A stretch of 64,000 nucleotides of DNA, taken from contig CAVWJW010000004.1 of assembly GCA_963755335.1 (NCBI GenBank), forward strand, positions 62,001 to 126,000, given 5' to 3'. The notes beneath the pieces are model-generated. The model ran no database searches. It saw only the letters and a list, made by a program, of their open reading frames with translations, and was not told where the DNA came from. Of this stretch, positions 46,889 through 56,715 are shown in pieces. Made by a program: the position numbers and the translations under genes. The stretch comes from UBA10649 sp963755335 (GTDB lineage: Bacteria; Actinomycetota; Actinomycetes; S36-B12). The first letter of the stretch is position 1; each line of letters starts with the position of its first letter.

Positions 46889-47391
46889 GCCGTATCCGGT
46901 CGCGTCGCAGCCTGCTCGTCGAGGGCCGCATAGACGCGATCCACCAGCCGTCGTTCGTCGGCGTAGCGCAGCCGAGCGACGACCTCGTCGAGGGGGACCC
47001 ACGCCACCTCGGTCACCTCGGCGTCGGCGTCGGACAGCTCGACGTCCTGGGCGTCCAGGACGAAGTGGTGCACGGTCTTGTGGATCCGCTTGTCGTCGGC
47101 CATGAACCAGAAGTCGATGGTGCCCAGGCTGGCGAGAATCGTGCCGGTGATCCCCGTCTCCTCGAAGATCTCACGCACCGCGGCTTCCTCAGGAGTCTCA
47201 CCGGCCTCGATGTGACCCTTGGGCAACGACCACACCAGACGGCCACGCCGGTCACGTCGGGCGATGAGGGCGGCCCGAGGCGGGGAGGGGCGGCGATCGA
47301 GGACGAAACCGCCGGCCGAGACCTCCTCCGAGGACGCCACCCGAGGGCGCCGGCGCCGCTCGCCCGGAGTCGAGGGCGAAGGGGTGGCCAT
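46885..47391 (-). CDS. NUDIX hydrolase (MutT4-like)
   Basis: The 168-residue protein has a full Nudix box, GHIEAGETPEEAAVREIFEETGI, in effect from residue 68. The N terminus is basic and probably disordered. Family members hydrolyse nucleoside diphosphates linked to other moieties. In M. tuberculosis mutT4 (Rv3908) holds this place. It is the first gene of the leftward NUDIX-DUF6049-murJ-pseudokinase-sigM run and is divergent from pcnA. Confidence 0.9.
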   Translation of the reverse strand: MATPSPSTPGERRRRPRVASSEEVSAGGFVLDRRPSPPRAALIARRDRRGRLVWSLPKGHIEAGETPEEAAVREIFEETGITGTILASLGTIDFWFMADDKRIHKTVHHFVLDAQDVELSDADAEVTEVAWVPLDEVVARLRYADERRLVDRVYAALDEQAATRPDTA

Positions 47392-47437
47392 ACGGTGAGG
47401 ATAAACCGCCGCCGGGGGGCGTCTACGCTCTGCTGCC

Positions 47438-48905
47438 GTGGCCCCCCGAAGCGACGACGACGAGGCTCGACGCGCGGCCGTGGCCCATCTGGCCCCGGTC
47501 GCCGGTCTGCTGACCGATCTCGGCGGGCGATTCGTGGCGGCCGGTCACGAGCTCGCCCTCGTGGGCGGCCCGGTTCGGGACGGCTTCCTGGAGCGCACCG
47601 GGCATGGGGCCATCGCCGACCTGGACTTCACCACCGACGCCCGTCCCGAGCAGGTGCTGGCGCTGCTCGACGGCTGGGCCGAGGCCATCTGGGACGTCGG
47701 TATCCGCTTCGGGACCATTGGCGCCCGGCGTGGCGGCCGCGAGATCGAGATCACGACGTATCGGGCCGAGTCGTATGACCCGGACTCCCGCAAGCCCGAG
47801 GTCGAGTTCGGCAGCTCCCTGACCGGCGACCTGGCCCGTCGTGACTTCACCGTGAACGCCATGGCGCTGCGCCTGCCGGAGTTCGTCCTCGTCGACGACT
47901 TCGACGGCCTGGCCGACCTGCGCTCGGGAATCCTGCGTACGCCCGGCAGCCCTGCCGACTCGTTCACCGACGACCCGCTGCGGATGATGCGAGCAGCGCG
48001 CTTCTCCGCCCAACTGGGCGTTCGACGTGCAGCCGGACGTCGTCGCCGCGATGACCGAGATGGCTGAGCGCCTGTCGATCGTCTCCGCCGAGCGGATCCG
48101 CGAGGAGCTCGTCAAGATCGTGCTGTCCCCCGACCCCCGGCGCGGTCTGACGCTGCTCGTCGACACCGGCCTGGCCGATTACGTCCTGCCGGAGCTGCCG
48201 CTCCTCCGACTGGAGGAGGACGAGCACCACCATCACAAGGACGTGTACGAGCACACCCTCACCGTGCTGGAGCAGGCGATCGCACTCGAGTCTCTGCATG
48301 AGCCCACGAGCGGCCCGGATCAGGTGCTGCGGCTGGCGGCACTGCTGCACGACATCGGCAAGCCCCGCACGCGGCGCTTCGAGGACGACGGCCGCGTCTC
48401 CTTCCACCATCACGAGGTCGTGGGCGCCCGGATGACGCGCAAGCGCATGCAGCAGCTCCGGTTCTCCAACGAGCTGATCGACGAGGTCGCCACGCTGGTG
48501 GAGCTGCACCTGCGGTTCCACGGCTACGGAACCGGCGAGTGGACCGACTCGGCCGTTCGCCGGTACGTGCGCGACGCCGGGCCGCTGCTGCCGCGGCTGC
48601 ACAAGCTGACCCGCGCCGATTCCACGACGCGCAACCGACGGCGGGCGGTCGCACTGCAGAGGGCCTACGACTCCCTCGAGCAGCGCATCGCGGTGCTTGC
48701 CGAGCAGGAGGAGCTGGCCCAGATCCGGCCCGACCTCGATGGCCGGGCGATCATGACCATCCTGCAGGTCCCGCCCGGCCCTGTGGTGGGACAGGCGTAC
48801 CAGTTCCTGCTCGACCTGAGGCTGGACCGCGGCCCGATGAGCGAGGAGATGGCCACGGAGGCCCTGCTCGCGTGGTGGGCGGCCCGCCCGCAGCCCGACG
48901 CGTAG
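47438..48905 (+). CDS. pcnA: CCA tRNA nucleotidyltransferase (one-base frameshift)
   Basis: The N-terminal frame holds the nucleotidyltransferase head: LVGGPVRDGFL, DLDFTTDARPEQ, GDLARRDFTVNAMA, DDPLRMMRAARF. An extra G at about 48020 breaks the frame after AQLG; without it the protein continues FDVQPDVVAAMTEMAERL, then an HD domain (LAALLHDIGKP). The repaired length is about 488 residues. It adds or repairs the tRNA 3' CCA, needed here because none of the three tRNA genes encodes it. Confidence 0.94.
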
Positions 48906-48937
48906 CGGCCCGGGTGGTCCCCGCGTAGATTTCGGCC

Positions 48938-50429
48938 ATGACCGAGCCGTTTGTGATGGGCCTGAAGGACACCGTTCGCTCCCAGAGCGTCGCCGAGCGT
49001 GAGCAGGTGGGCAAGGCCGCCCGCGAGGCCCGCCCGCGATCGAGCATGGGCAGCTATGTGCCCTCGGCAGATCGCCCCGACCCGGTGGCACCTGCTCGCC
49101 GGTCAGGAGGACGTGCGGGTCCAGGCGCTGCTGCCGCTGCGCCACGAGCGCATGGCGGTGAGCCCGTTCACCTTCTACCGCGGCAGCGCGGTCGTGATGG
49201 CCAACGATCTCGCGGCCATGCCGAACAGCGGGCTGATCGCCCAGATCTGCGGCGACGCGCACCTGTCCAACTTCGGCATGTTCGCCGCGCCCGACCGCAG
49301 CCTGGTGTTCGACATCAACGACTTCGACGAGACGAACCCCGGTCCGTTCGAGTGGGACGTGTACCGGCTTGCTGCGTCGTTCGTGCTCGCCGGACGGGAC
49401 GTCAAGCTCGATGAGGCATCGGTCGCCAACGCCGCGACGGCGGTGGCCTTCTCGTATCGCACGCAGATGGCCACGTATGCGGCGATGCCCGACCTCGAGG
49501 TCTGGTACGACCGGATCAGCATCGAGGTGCTGCAGCAGTGGGCCAAGCAGGAGGGGATCCGAAGCACCTCGAAGCGCCTCGATGCGGGAGCGGCCAAGGC
49601 GCGTGCTCGCGACGCGTGGTCGGCCATCTCGAAGATGACCGAGGTCATCGACGGGCAGCGCCAGTTCAAGAACATGCCTCCGGTGCTCCTGCGCATCCCG
49701 CTCGACAGTGAGGGCTTCCTGCTGATCCAGGGCGTTCTCAACGAGTACCGCAACACCCTTGCCCCCGATCGCGCCCAGCTGATGCGCCGCTACCGGATCA
49801 TCGACTTCGCCCACAAGGTCGTCGGCGTCGGCAGTGTGGGGCTGCTGGCCTTCGTCGTGCTCATGCAGGGCCGTGACGAGAACGACCTCCTCGTCCTGCA
49901 GGTCAAGCAGGCGGTGGGCAGCGTGCTGGAGCCGTTCACGGCTCCTTCGGAGTACTCCTTCTCGGGGGAGCGGGTGGTCGCCGGGCAGCAGATCATGCAG
50001 GGGGCCTCCGACGTCTTCCTCGGGTGGATCCGCGGCCCGCGGGGGAAGGACTTCTACGTCCGTCAGCTGCGCGACATGAAGTTCTCCGTCGACGTGTCGT
50101 CCCTGAACGAGGCGTCGCTGCTCGCGTACGCGATCGCCTGCGGGCGGACCCTCGCTCGCGCGCACGCTCGCGCCGGCGACCCCGTCGCGATCAGCGCCTA
50201 CCTCGGCACCAGTGCCAAGTTCGACAAGGCGATCAAGGACTTCTCCATGGCGTACGCCGAGCAGGTGGACAAGGACTTCGCCGAGTACTCAGCCGCCATT
50301 GCGGACGGGCGCGTCCATGTGGCCGCCCCGGGCGAAGGAGAGCACTACAGGGTCGTGTCCTCGGTCAGCGACGGGATCACGTTGGTCACCGACGACGCGG
50401 CGGCGGGAGCGGTTCCGGCCAGCAGCTGA
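48938..50429 (+). CDS. DUF2252 family protein (one-base frameshift)
   Basis: The start MTEPFVMGLKDTV and the following SYVPSADRPDPV lie in one frame, and LLAGQEDVRVQALLPLRHERMAVSPFTFYRGSA in another; removing one base near 49090 joins them. The kinase-like-fold family has the motifs GDAHLSNFGMF and FDINDFDET, seen here near residues 100-125. The biochemical role is unknown. The repaired length is about 496 residues. The last 28 codons overlap the converging membrane-protein gene by 85 bp, and they may not be native since relatives usually end near the DGRV segment. Confidence 0.82.
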
Positions 50430-51619
50430 GTCAGGGTGACCAGGCCGGCGCCGAGCGCCGTGACCCAGAGCACCGTCGATCGGGCGATCAGATCGCTGAA
50501 CAGCAGGATGATGAGCATCAGGGCGTAGATGGCCCAGCGCACGTACTCGGCGTTGCCCCGGACGAAGTCGCCGAAGCCGCCGAGCGCGCCTGGCATGCGA
50601 GCGCTGATCTCGCCCAGGCCGCGGGTGACGTGGCCGCGCAGGTACAGCGCCCACTGCGTGCGGCCGCCGAACCAGCCGGCGACGATCAGGACGATGCCCA
50701 GCATCATCACGCCCTGGATGCCGAGGATCAGGTACTCGAGCAGCGTGTCCCAGAACACCTGGGCGGCTGCGCCGAAGGGCGTGCCCGACAGCTTGTTCTC
50801 GAAGGCGGACTGCGCCACAGCAAGGGTCGCGCTGAGCAGGAACGCAGTGACGGACAGGACGATGCCGTTGGCGACGACCGTGCGGGCCCGCCGGCGGGCG
50901 AGCGCGATGGACAGGGCGAACATGGCCATCACGAGCAGGGGCAGCCACTGCAGGATCGGCGATGTCAACGAGTAGATGAACCGGATCTGGGCCAGCGCCG
51001 GTGACGTGAACAGGACGACCTGTCGGTCCTTGTCGGGGATCGTGACGTTCCCAGCCGCGGTGATTCCGGAGTCCACGAGGTGCTGCTGGATCACCGCGAG
51101 GGCGGACGAGATGTCGAGGACGACGTCCTCGCCCTGGATCTGGACCGGCCCGGAGTCGCCACCCTCGAGGACAGCGACGACGCCCTTCTGCGCAGCCTCA
51201 TTGAGCCTGACCCACACCGTGGCGAACTGGTCCGAGGCGATGAACTTCGTGACGAGGTCGCCGATGAGCGTGTTGATGCCGGTGGCGATCGGGGCGGCGA
51301 TGGCGCCCACCAGTGCGTCGTTCTTGAGCAGGCCGCCCAAGAGGGACTGGACCTGGGTCTGCGTGTCGGCCTTGGCCACGACGGCGTTGGTCACGGTCTC
51401 GGCCAGGGCCGCCTGCACCTCGGGCTGATCGATCAGCGGACCGACGGTGGCGATGTAGCGCTGGCTGTCGATGACCGTGCGGTGACCCCAGTGCCCGACC
51501 AGGGCGACGGGCAGCAGGAGGGTCGCGACGATGAACAGGATCAGCGACGTGACCGAACGGGCGCCCCACGTTCCGCGCTGCTTGTTGGGCGGTGCTTCGG
51601 CAACCGTCTCGACCGTCAT
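50345..51619 (-). CDS. Polytopic membrane protein, unknown function
   Basis: The 424-residue protein has one N-terminal membrane helix (about 25-45), an outer domain of about 170 residues (RYIATVGPLIDQPEVQAALA to FTSPALAQIRF) and five further membrane helices. I recognise no named family, although the layout (anchor, ID-rich helical outer domain, helix bundle) is common among uncharacterised actinobacterial envelope proteins. Its start overlaps the MFS gene stop by four bases, so the two are probably one operon. Confidence 0.75.
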   Translation of the reverse strand: MTVETVAEAPPNKQRGTWGARSVTSLILFIVATLLLPVALVGHWGHRTVIDSQRYIATVGPLIDQPEVQAALAETVTNAVVAKADTQTQVQSLLGGLLKNDALVGAIAAPIATGINTLIGDLVTKFIASDQFATVWVRLNEAAQKGVVAVLEGGDSGPVQIQGEDVVLDISSALAVIQQHLVDSGITAAGNVTIPDKDRQVVLFTSPALAQIRFIYSLTSPILQWLPLLVMAMFALSIALARRRARTVVANGIVLSVTAFLLSATLAVAQSAFENKLSGTPFGAAAQVFWDTLLEYLILGIQGVMMLGIVLIVAGWFGGRTQWALYLRGHVTRGLGEISARMPGALGGFGDFVRGNAEYVRWAIYALMLIILLFSDLIARSTVLWVTALGAGLVTLTQLLAGTAPAAASSVTNVIPSLTEDTTL

Positions 51620-52924
51620 GGCTTCCCCTTTTGCTCTTTGGACACGGCGACTCTACGGGGGCCGGTGCGCCAATACCACGCAGACGTGACGAGGAGTAGG
51701 ACACCGACGAGGAAATAGACGACCGGAGCCTGCCCATTGCTCGGCGAGGCCAGCGCCATCCACGCGATTCCGGCGACGAGGCAGACGTTGACGATCATGT
51801 CGTACAGGGCGAAGACGCGGCCCAGATGATCGTCGGGGATGAACCGCTGGACGAGGGTGTCGGAGCAGACCTTCACCGACTGTCCGGCGAAACCGATGCT
51901 CAGCGACCCGGCCAGCAGGACCGGGAACGAGGGGACCATCGAGCCGATGATCACCAGGCCGATGCCCAGCACGCCGGCCTGGGCGAGGGCGGCCACCGAC
52001 CAGTTGACCGACCCCCAGCGGCGGCTCGCGCCCGGAGTGAGGATCGCTCCGATCAGGGCACCGAGGGCGGCGGCGCCGGTGAGCAGGGCGAACTCGTTGA
52101 GGGCGCTGTCGGCCGCGATCACGACATTGAAGGTGTAGCGCACCAGCAGCAGGCCACCGGCGGTCAGGACGCCGAAGGCGACCCGATGGGCGCCGACCAC
52201 GGCGATCGCGCGCCCGGCCTCACCGTGCAGCCGCAGTTCGCGCACCCCCTCGACCAGGCCGATCGCCACACCGCGCAGGGTGTCCGACGGCCGGGTGCCG
52301 TCCGGGCCGAGCCGGTCGACGGCGATGAGCGCCGCGACCCCGGCCGAGGCCGCGTAGGCGAGGAGGGCGCACGCCAGGACGATGACGCTGCCCCGGTCAC
52401 CACCGCCCAGCGCGGAGCGCAGGACGACACCGAGGAGGGCGCCGATCGCGGAGGCGATGGTTCCGGACGTCGGCGTGAGCGCGTTGGCGGTGACGAGGTC
52501 GCGGCCGGCCACCACGTGCGGGAGCGATGCGCTGAGCCCGGCGAGGACGAACCGGCCGATGCCCAGCACCACCAGCACGGCCAACCCCAGGCCGGGTCCG
52601 TCGTTGCCGGCGACGACGAGGGCGATGATCGGCAGCGTGAAGAGCGCCTTGAGGAGGTTGGCGCGCACCAGCACGTTGCGTCGCTGCCAACGGTCGAGGA
52701 ACACGCCGGCGAACGGGCCGATGATCGAGTAGGGCAGCAGCAGGATGGCGAATGCCGCGGCGACCTTGACGGCGTCGGGCTGCCGCTCGGGGGAGAACAG
52801 GACGAAGGTGGCCAAGCGCCGACTGCAGGAGTCCGTCGCCGAACTGTGCGACCAGTCGCACGCCGAACAGCCGCCGGAAGTCCCGTCCGGCGAGGACCTC
52901 GCGAAGAGCCGGGAGCGCCACCAC
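51616..52924 (-). CDS. MFS transporter (one-base frameshift)
   Basis: From the GTG at 52924 the first frame reads MVALPALREVLAGRDFRRLFGVRLVAQFGDGLLQSAL. One extra base at about 52812 shifts it; repaired, it continues ATFVLFSPERQPDAVKVAAAFAILLLPYSIIGPFAGVFLDRWQRR with about twelve membrane helices in total. The DRWxRR loop is a major facilitator hallmark. Repaired length is about 435 residues. The substrate is unknown. Together with the preceding membrane protein it forms a two-gene operon. Confidence 0.85.
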
Positions 52925-52946
52925 GTCCGTGACGCTACCGGCGTCG

Positions 52947-54155
52947 TCACATCAGGTGGGCGCCGGAGCGTTCGAGGGCGGCGCGCACCTCAGCCAGGTG
53001 ATCGTTGTCGAGCGTCTCGACGGTGATCGTGACGACGACTTCACGCACAGGCGTGTCGGCGGACCGTCGCTCGTGAGCCACCTCAAGCAGGTTGGCTCGC
53101 GTGCTCGCCACCACGGCGAGGATGTCAGCGAGCTGGCCCGGCGAGTCGTCGAGCAGGAGCCGCAGGGTGGAGACTCGGCCATCGCGGACCAGTCCGCGCT
53201 CGACGACCTCCGACAGCACGCGTTGGTCGAGGTTGCTGCCGGTCAGGACGATCCCGACGGTCCGGCCGTGGAACCGATCACGATTGACCTCCAGCGCTGC
53301 GAGCCCGGCGGCACCGGCACCCTCGACGACGATCCGCTCGATCTCCAGCAGGCTGTAGACGGCATGCTCGATCGCCGACTCGGACACCACCACGACGTCG
53401 GACATCCGCTCGCGCAGGAGCGCGGTCGTGATTCGACCCGGGCGGGCCACGGCAATGCCCTCGGCCAGCGTCGCCCCGCCAGTCACCGGCGTCGGATCGT
53501 CGGCGAGCGCGCGGGCCATGCCGGGGTACCTCTCGGACTGCACGCCGATCACCTCGCAGCCCGGTGCCAGCTCGTCTCGAGCGAGCGCGATCCCGCTGGC
53601 CAGCCCGCCCCCGCCGACCGGTACGAGCAGGACGTCCAGGTCGGGTCGGTCCACGAACAGCTCGAGACCCACGGTCCCCTGTCCGGCGATGACCAACGGG
53701 TCGTCGAACGGGTGCACGAGGATCGCCCCCGCGTCCGCGAGCTCGGCGCCACGGGCCGCGGCCTCGTCGAAGGTGCGTCCGACGAGTTCGACGGTTGCGC
53801 CGAGGGCCCGCGTGCGGGCCACCTTGACGAACGGCGTGCCGACCGGCATCACGATCGTCGCGGCGATGCCGAGGCGGGTGGCGTGATGCGCGACGCCTTG
53901 GGCATGGTTGCCCGCGGACACGGCGACGACTCCTCGCCGCCGCTCCTCGGTGGAGAGGGCGAGCAGCCGGTTCAGCGCACCGCGTTCCTTGTAGGAGCCG
54001 GTGAACTGCTGCGTCTCGTACTTGAGGACGACCTCGGTGCCGGCGATCTGGCTCAGCACGGTGCTCGTCGCGGTGGCCGTGCGCACGACCTGGCCGTCGA
54101 TGGTCGATGCGGCGGATTGGACGTCGGCGAACCCTGGTTCGCGCATCCCGGTCAC
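52947..54155 (-). CDS. ilvA: Threonine ammonia-lyase (catabolic type)
   Basis: The 402-residue protein has a fold-type II PLP domain with the Schiff-base lysine in FTGSYKERGALN (about residue 56), SAGNHAQGVA and the glycine-rich PVGGGGLASG. A single C-terminal ACT domain (about 325-400) is typical of short, isoleucine- or valine-regulated enzymes. It converts threonine to 2-oxobutyrate and ammonia. The GTG at 54155 overlaps the tnaA stop (GTGA); an ATG at 54146 is an alternative. Coupling to tnaA suggests an amino-acid degrading role. Confidence 0.93.
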   Translation of the reverse strand: MTGMREPGFADVQSAASTIDGQVVRTATATSTVLSQIAGTEVVLKYETQQFTGSYKERGALNRLLALSTEERRRGVVAVSAGNHAQGVAHHATRLGIAATIVMPVGTPFVKVARTRALGATVELVGRTFDEAAARGAELADAGAILVHPFDDPLVIAGQGTVGLELFVDRPDLDVLLVPVGGGGLASGIALARDELAPGCEVIGVQSERYPGMARALADDPTPVTGGATLAEGIAVARPGRITTALLRERMSDVVVVSESAIEHAVYSLLEIERIVVEGAGAAGLAALEVNRDRFHGRTVGIVLTGSNLDQRVLSEVVERGLVRDGRVSTLRLLLDDSPGQLADILAVVASTRANLLEVAHERRSADTPVREVVVTITVETLDNDHLAEVRAALERSGAHLM

Positions 54156-55525
54156 AGTGCCTCGAACTCGGCGGTGAAGTGCCGCAACGATGCCGGCTCC
54201 TTGACGATGCGATATCCGCGCAGGTCGGCCGCCCCCGCTGCTACGTGGCGGCAGACCTCGATGACGTAGTCCACGTGGCTCTGGGTGTACGTGCGGCGGG
54301 GGATCGCCAGCCGCACGAGCTCCATGGCCGCGGGCTGCTCGGATCCGTCCGGCTGTCGCCCGAACATCACCGTGCCGATCTCGCAGCCGCGCACGCCGCC
54401 GGCCTCGTACAGGGCGACCGCGAGGGCCTGCCCGGGATACTGCAGCGGCGGGATGTGCGGGAGCAGCGCCTTGGCATCGATGTAGACGGCGTGCCCGCCG
54501 GGCGGCTGCACGATCGGGATGCCGCTGTCCGTCAGCGACTCGGCGAGGTACGCGGTCGAGCGGATCCGGTAGCGCAGGTAGTCGTGCGAGACGGACTCCC
54601 GAATCCCGACGGCCAGCGCCTCGAGGTCGCGTCCGGCGAGACCGCCGTACGTCGGGAAGCCCTCGGTGAGGACGAGCAGGGTGCGGCACTGCGCTGCCAA
54701 CTCGTCGTCGTTGACCGCCAGCCACCCGCCGATGTTCCCCAGCGGATCCTTCTTGGCGCTCATCGTCATGCCGTCGGCAAGCGAGGCCATCTCCCGGACG
54801 ATGTCGGCGACGGCACGGTCCTCGTTGCCCGGCTCGCGCGTCTTGATGAACCACGCGTTCTCGGCGTAGCGGCACGCGTCCAGGATCAGCGGGATGCCCC
54901 AGGCATGCGCGATCGCGCTGACGTCGCGGATGTTCTGCAGGGAGACCGGCTGGCCGCCGCCGGAGTTGTTGGTGACCGTCAGCATGATCACCGGCACGTT
55001 CTCGCGTCCCTGCTCCGTCAGGAAGGCCTCGAGCTTGACGGGGTCGAGGTTGCCCTTGAAGGGGTGTCGAGACGCAGGGTCGCGGCCCTCGTCGATGACG
55101 AGGTCGACGGCCGTGGCGCCCGAGAACTCGATGTTGGCCCGGGTGGTGTCGAAGTGCGTGTTGCTCGGGATGGCCTTGCCCGGCCCGCCGACGATGGTGA
55201 AGAGGATCTTCTCCGCCGCGCGTCCTTGGTGCGTCGGGATGACGTGGGTGAACGGGAAGAGGTCCTGCACCGCGTCGCGGAAGAGCTCCCACGACGGGGA
55301 GCCGGCGTAGGACTCGTCGCCGTGCTGGATGGCCGCCCACTGGTCGCGGCTCATGGCCCCGGTGCCCGAGTCGGTCAGCAGGTCGATCAGCACGTCGCGC
55401 GAGCGCAGGGCGAACAGGTTGAAGTGAGCGGTCTCGAGCGCGGCACGCCGCTCGTCCTCCGTGGTCAGGCGCAGCGGCTCGACCGAGTGGATGCGGAACG
55501 GCTCGAAGATCGTCTCGAATTCCAT
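54152..55525 (-). CDS. tnaA: Tryptophanase (tryptophan indole-lyase)
   Basis: The 457-residue beta-eliminating lyase has GDESYAGS, IPTHQGRAAEK, NNSGGGQPVS, DACRYAENAWFIK and the PLP lysine in MSAKKD (258-259). The related tyrosine phenol-lyase has Arg in an ERG motif and Phe before FTA; here they are EIG and LRHFTA, as in tryptophanase. It splits tryptophan into indole, pyruvate and ammonia. Tryptophanase is sporadic in actinobacteria. No tnaC leader or tnaB permease is present. Only six bases separate a TACATT box from the ATG, suggesting leaderless mRNA. Confidence 0.92.
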   Translation of the reverse strand: MEFETIFEPFRIHSVEPLRLTTEDERRAALETAHFNLFALRSRDVLIDLLTDSGTGAMSRDQWAAIQHGDESYAGSPSWELFRDAVQDLFPFTHVIPTHQGRAAEKILFTIVGGPGKAIPSNTHFDTTRANIEFSGATAVDLVIDEGRDPASRHPFKGNLDPVKLEAFLTEQGRENVPVIMLTVTNNSGGGQPVSLQNIRDVSAIAHAWGIPLILDACRYAENAWFIKTREPGNEDRAVADIVREMASLADGMTMSAKKDPLGNIGGWLAVNDDELAAQCRTLLVLTEGFPTYGGLAGRDLEALAVGIRESVSHDYLRYRIRSTAYLAESLTDSGIPIVQPPGGHAVYIDAKALLPHIPPLQYPGQALAVALYEAGGVRGCEIGTVMFGRQPDGSEQPAAMELVRLAIPRRTYTQSHVDYVIEVCRHVAAGAADLRGYRIVKEPASLRHFTAEFEAL

Positions 55526-55531
55526 ATGAGG

Positions 55532-55537
55532 AATGTA
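55532..55537 (-). promoter_or_regulatory. Possible -10 element for a leaderless tnaA transcript
   Basis: On the minus strand TACATT fits the actinobacterial TANNNT -10 consensus and is followed by six bases (CCTCAT) and the tnaA ATG. No Shine-Dalgarno sequence is present. Transcription would start at or next to the A of the ATG. Confidence 0.5.
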
Positions 55538-55576
55538 GAGAGCGGGACGGGCGCTGTGCCCGTCCCGCTCTCTTTT
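55538..55576. terminator. Strong 15-bp hairpin between ino1 and tnaA
   Basis: A perfect 15-bp inverted repeat (GAGAGCGGGACGGGC, loop GCTGT, GCCCGTCCCGCTCTC) is followed by TTTT on the plus strand to 55576. Both flanking genes run leftward, so in their direction the stem is preceded by AAAA and lacks a U tract; it probably still ends ino1 transcription and isolates tnaA. Confidence 0.7.
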
Positions 55577-55632
55577 GCGACTTTGGTAGGGCTGGCTACC
55601 GCTCGATTCCTATCCGCGGCACGTGCTGCGCA

Positions 55633-56715
55633 CTACCGCTCGATCGTCCCGGCGATGAAGTTCTCCACGGCATCGCGCGCCTCGCTGTCGGAGTACTGCA
55701 CCGGCGGCGACTTCATGAAGTAGCTCGACGCGGACAGGATCGGCCCGCCGATGCCGCGGTCCATGGCGATCTTCGCCGCGCGCACCGCGTCGATGATGAC
55801 GCCGGCGCTGTTGGGCGAGTCCCAGACCTCGAGCTTGTACTCCAGGTTGAGCGGCGCGTCGCCGAAGGCGCGACCCTCGAGCCGCACGAACGCCCACTTG
55901 CGGTCGTCGAGCCAGGCGATGTAGTCGCTCGGGCCGATGTGCACGTTGCGATCGCCCATGTCGTGCGAGGCGATCTGCGAGGTGACCGACTGCGTCTTGG
56001 AGATCTTCTTGGATTCGAGGCGATCGCGCTCGAGCATGTTCTTGAAGTCCATGTTGCCGCCGACGTTCAACTGGTACGTGCGGTCGAGGATGACTCCACG
56101 ATCCTCGAACAGCTTGGCCATGACCCGGTGCGTGATGGTCGCGCCGACCTGGCTCTTGATGTCGTCGCCGACGATCGGCAGGCCGGCATCCTCGAACTTC
56201 TTCGCCCACTCGGGCGTGCCGGCGATGAAGACCGGAAGGGCGTTGACGAAGCCACACCCGGCATCGATGGCGCACTGGGCGTAGAACTTCGCGGCGGTCT
56301 CGGACCCGACGGGCAGGTAGCACACGACGATGTCGACCTTGGCGTCCTTGAGGGCCTGGACGACGTCTACGGGCTCGGCGTCGGACTCGGTGATGGTCTC
56401 GCGGTAGTACTTGCCGAGGCCGTCGAGCGTATGCCCGCGCTGGACCGTGATGCCGGTGGGCGGCACGTCGCAGAACTTGAGCGTGTTGTTCTCCGAGGCA
56501 CCGATCGCCTCAGCGAGATCCAGGCCGACCTTCTTGCCGTCGACGTCGAACGCGGCGACGAACTGGACGTCGCGGACGTGGTACTCGCCGAACTGCACGT
56601 GCATCAGGCCCGGGACGAAGCCGGCCGGATCGGCGTCCTTGTAGTACTCGACGCCCTGGACGAGTGAGGAGGCACAGTTGCCCACTCCGACGACGGCAAC
56701 GCGAATCGAACCCAT
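55633..56715 (-). CDS. ino1: Inositol-3-phosphate synthase
   Basis: The 360-residue actinobacterial-type enzyme has the NAD-binding motif VVGVGNCASSLVQG near residue 8, the active-site block DDIKSQVGATITHRVM and the NVGGNMDFKNML stretch. It makes inositol-3-phosphate from glucose-6-phosphate, the first step toward phosphatidylinositol and mycothiol. The padR stop and ino1 start share a base (TAATG), so the regulator and enzyme are cotranscribed. Confidence 0.97.
   Translation of the reverse strand: MGSIRVAVVGVGNCASSLVQGVEYYKDADPAGFVPGLMHVQFGEYHVRDVQFVAAFDVDGKKVGLDLAEAIGASENNTLKFCDVPPTGITVQRGHTLDGLGKYYRETITESDAEPVDVVQALKDAKVDIVVCYLPVGSETAAKFYAQCAIDAGCGFVNALPVFIAGTPEWAKKFEDAGLPIVGDDIKSQVGATITHRVMAKLFEDRGVILDRTYQLNVGGNMDFKNMLERDRLESKKISKTQSVTSQIASHDMGDRNVHIGPSDYIAWLDDRKWAFVRLEGRAFGDAPLNLEYKLEVWDSPNSAGVIIDAVRAAKIAMDRGIGGPILSASSYFMKSPPVQYSDSEARDAVENFIAGTIER

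Noticed and set aside
52947..55340. 797-residue frame over ilvA and tnaA
   Set aside because: The N-terminal half is an out-of-frame reading of tnaA; ilvA motifs begin only after 54155.
54152..55525. Tyrosine phenol-lyase as the identity of the tnaA gene
   Set aside because: The residues that distinguish the two enzymes (EIG instead of ERG, and His in LRHFTA) match tryptophanase.
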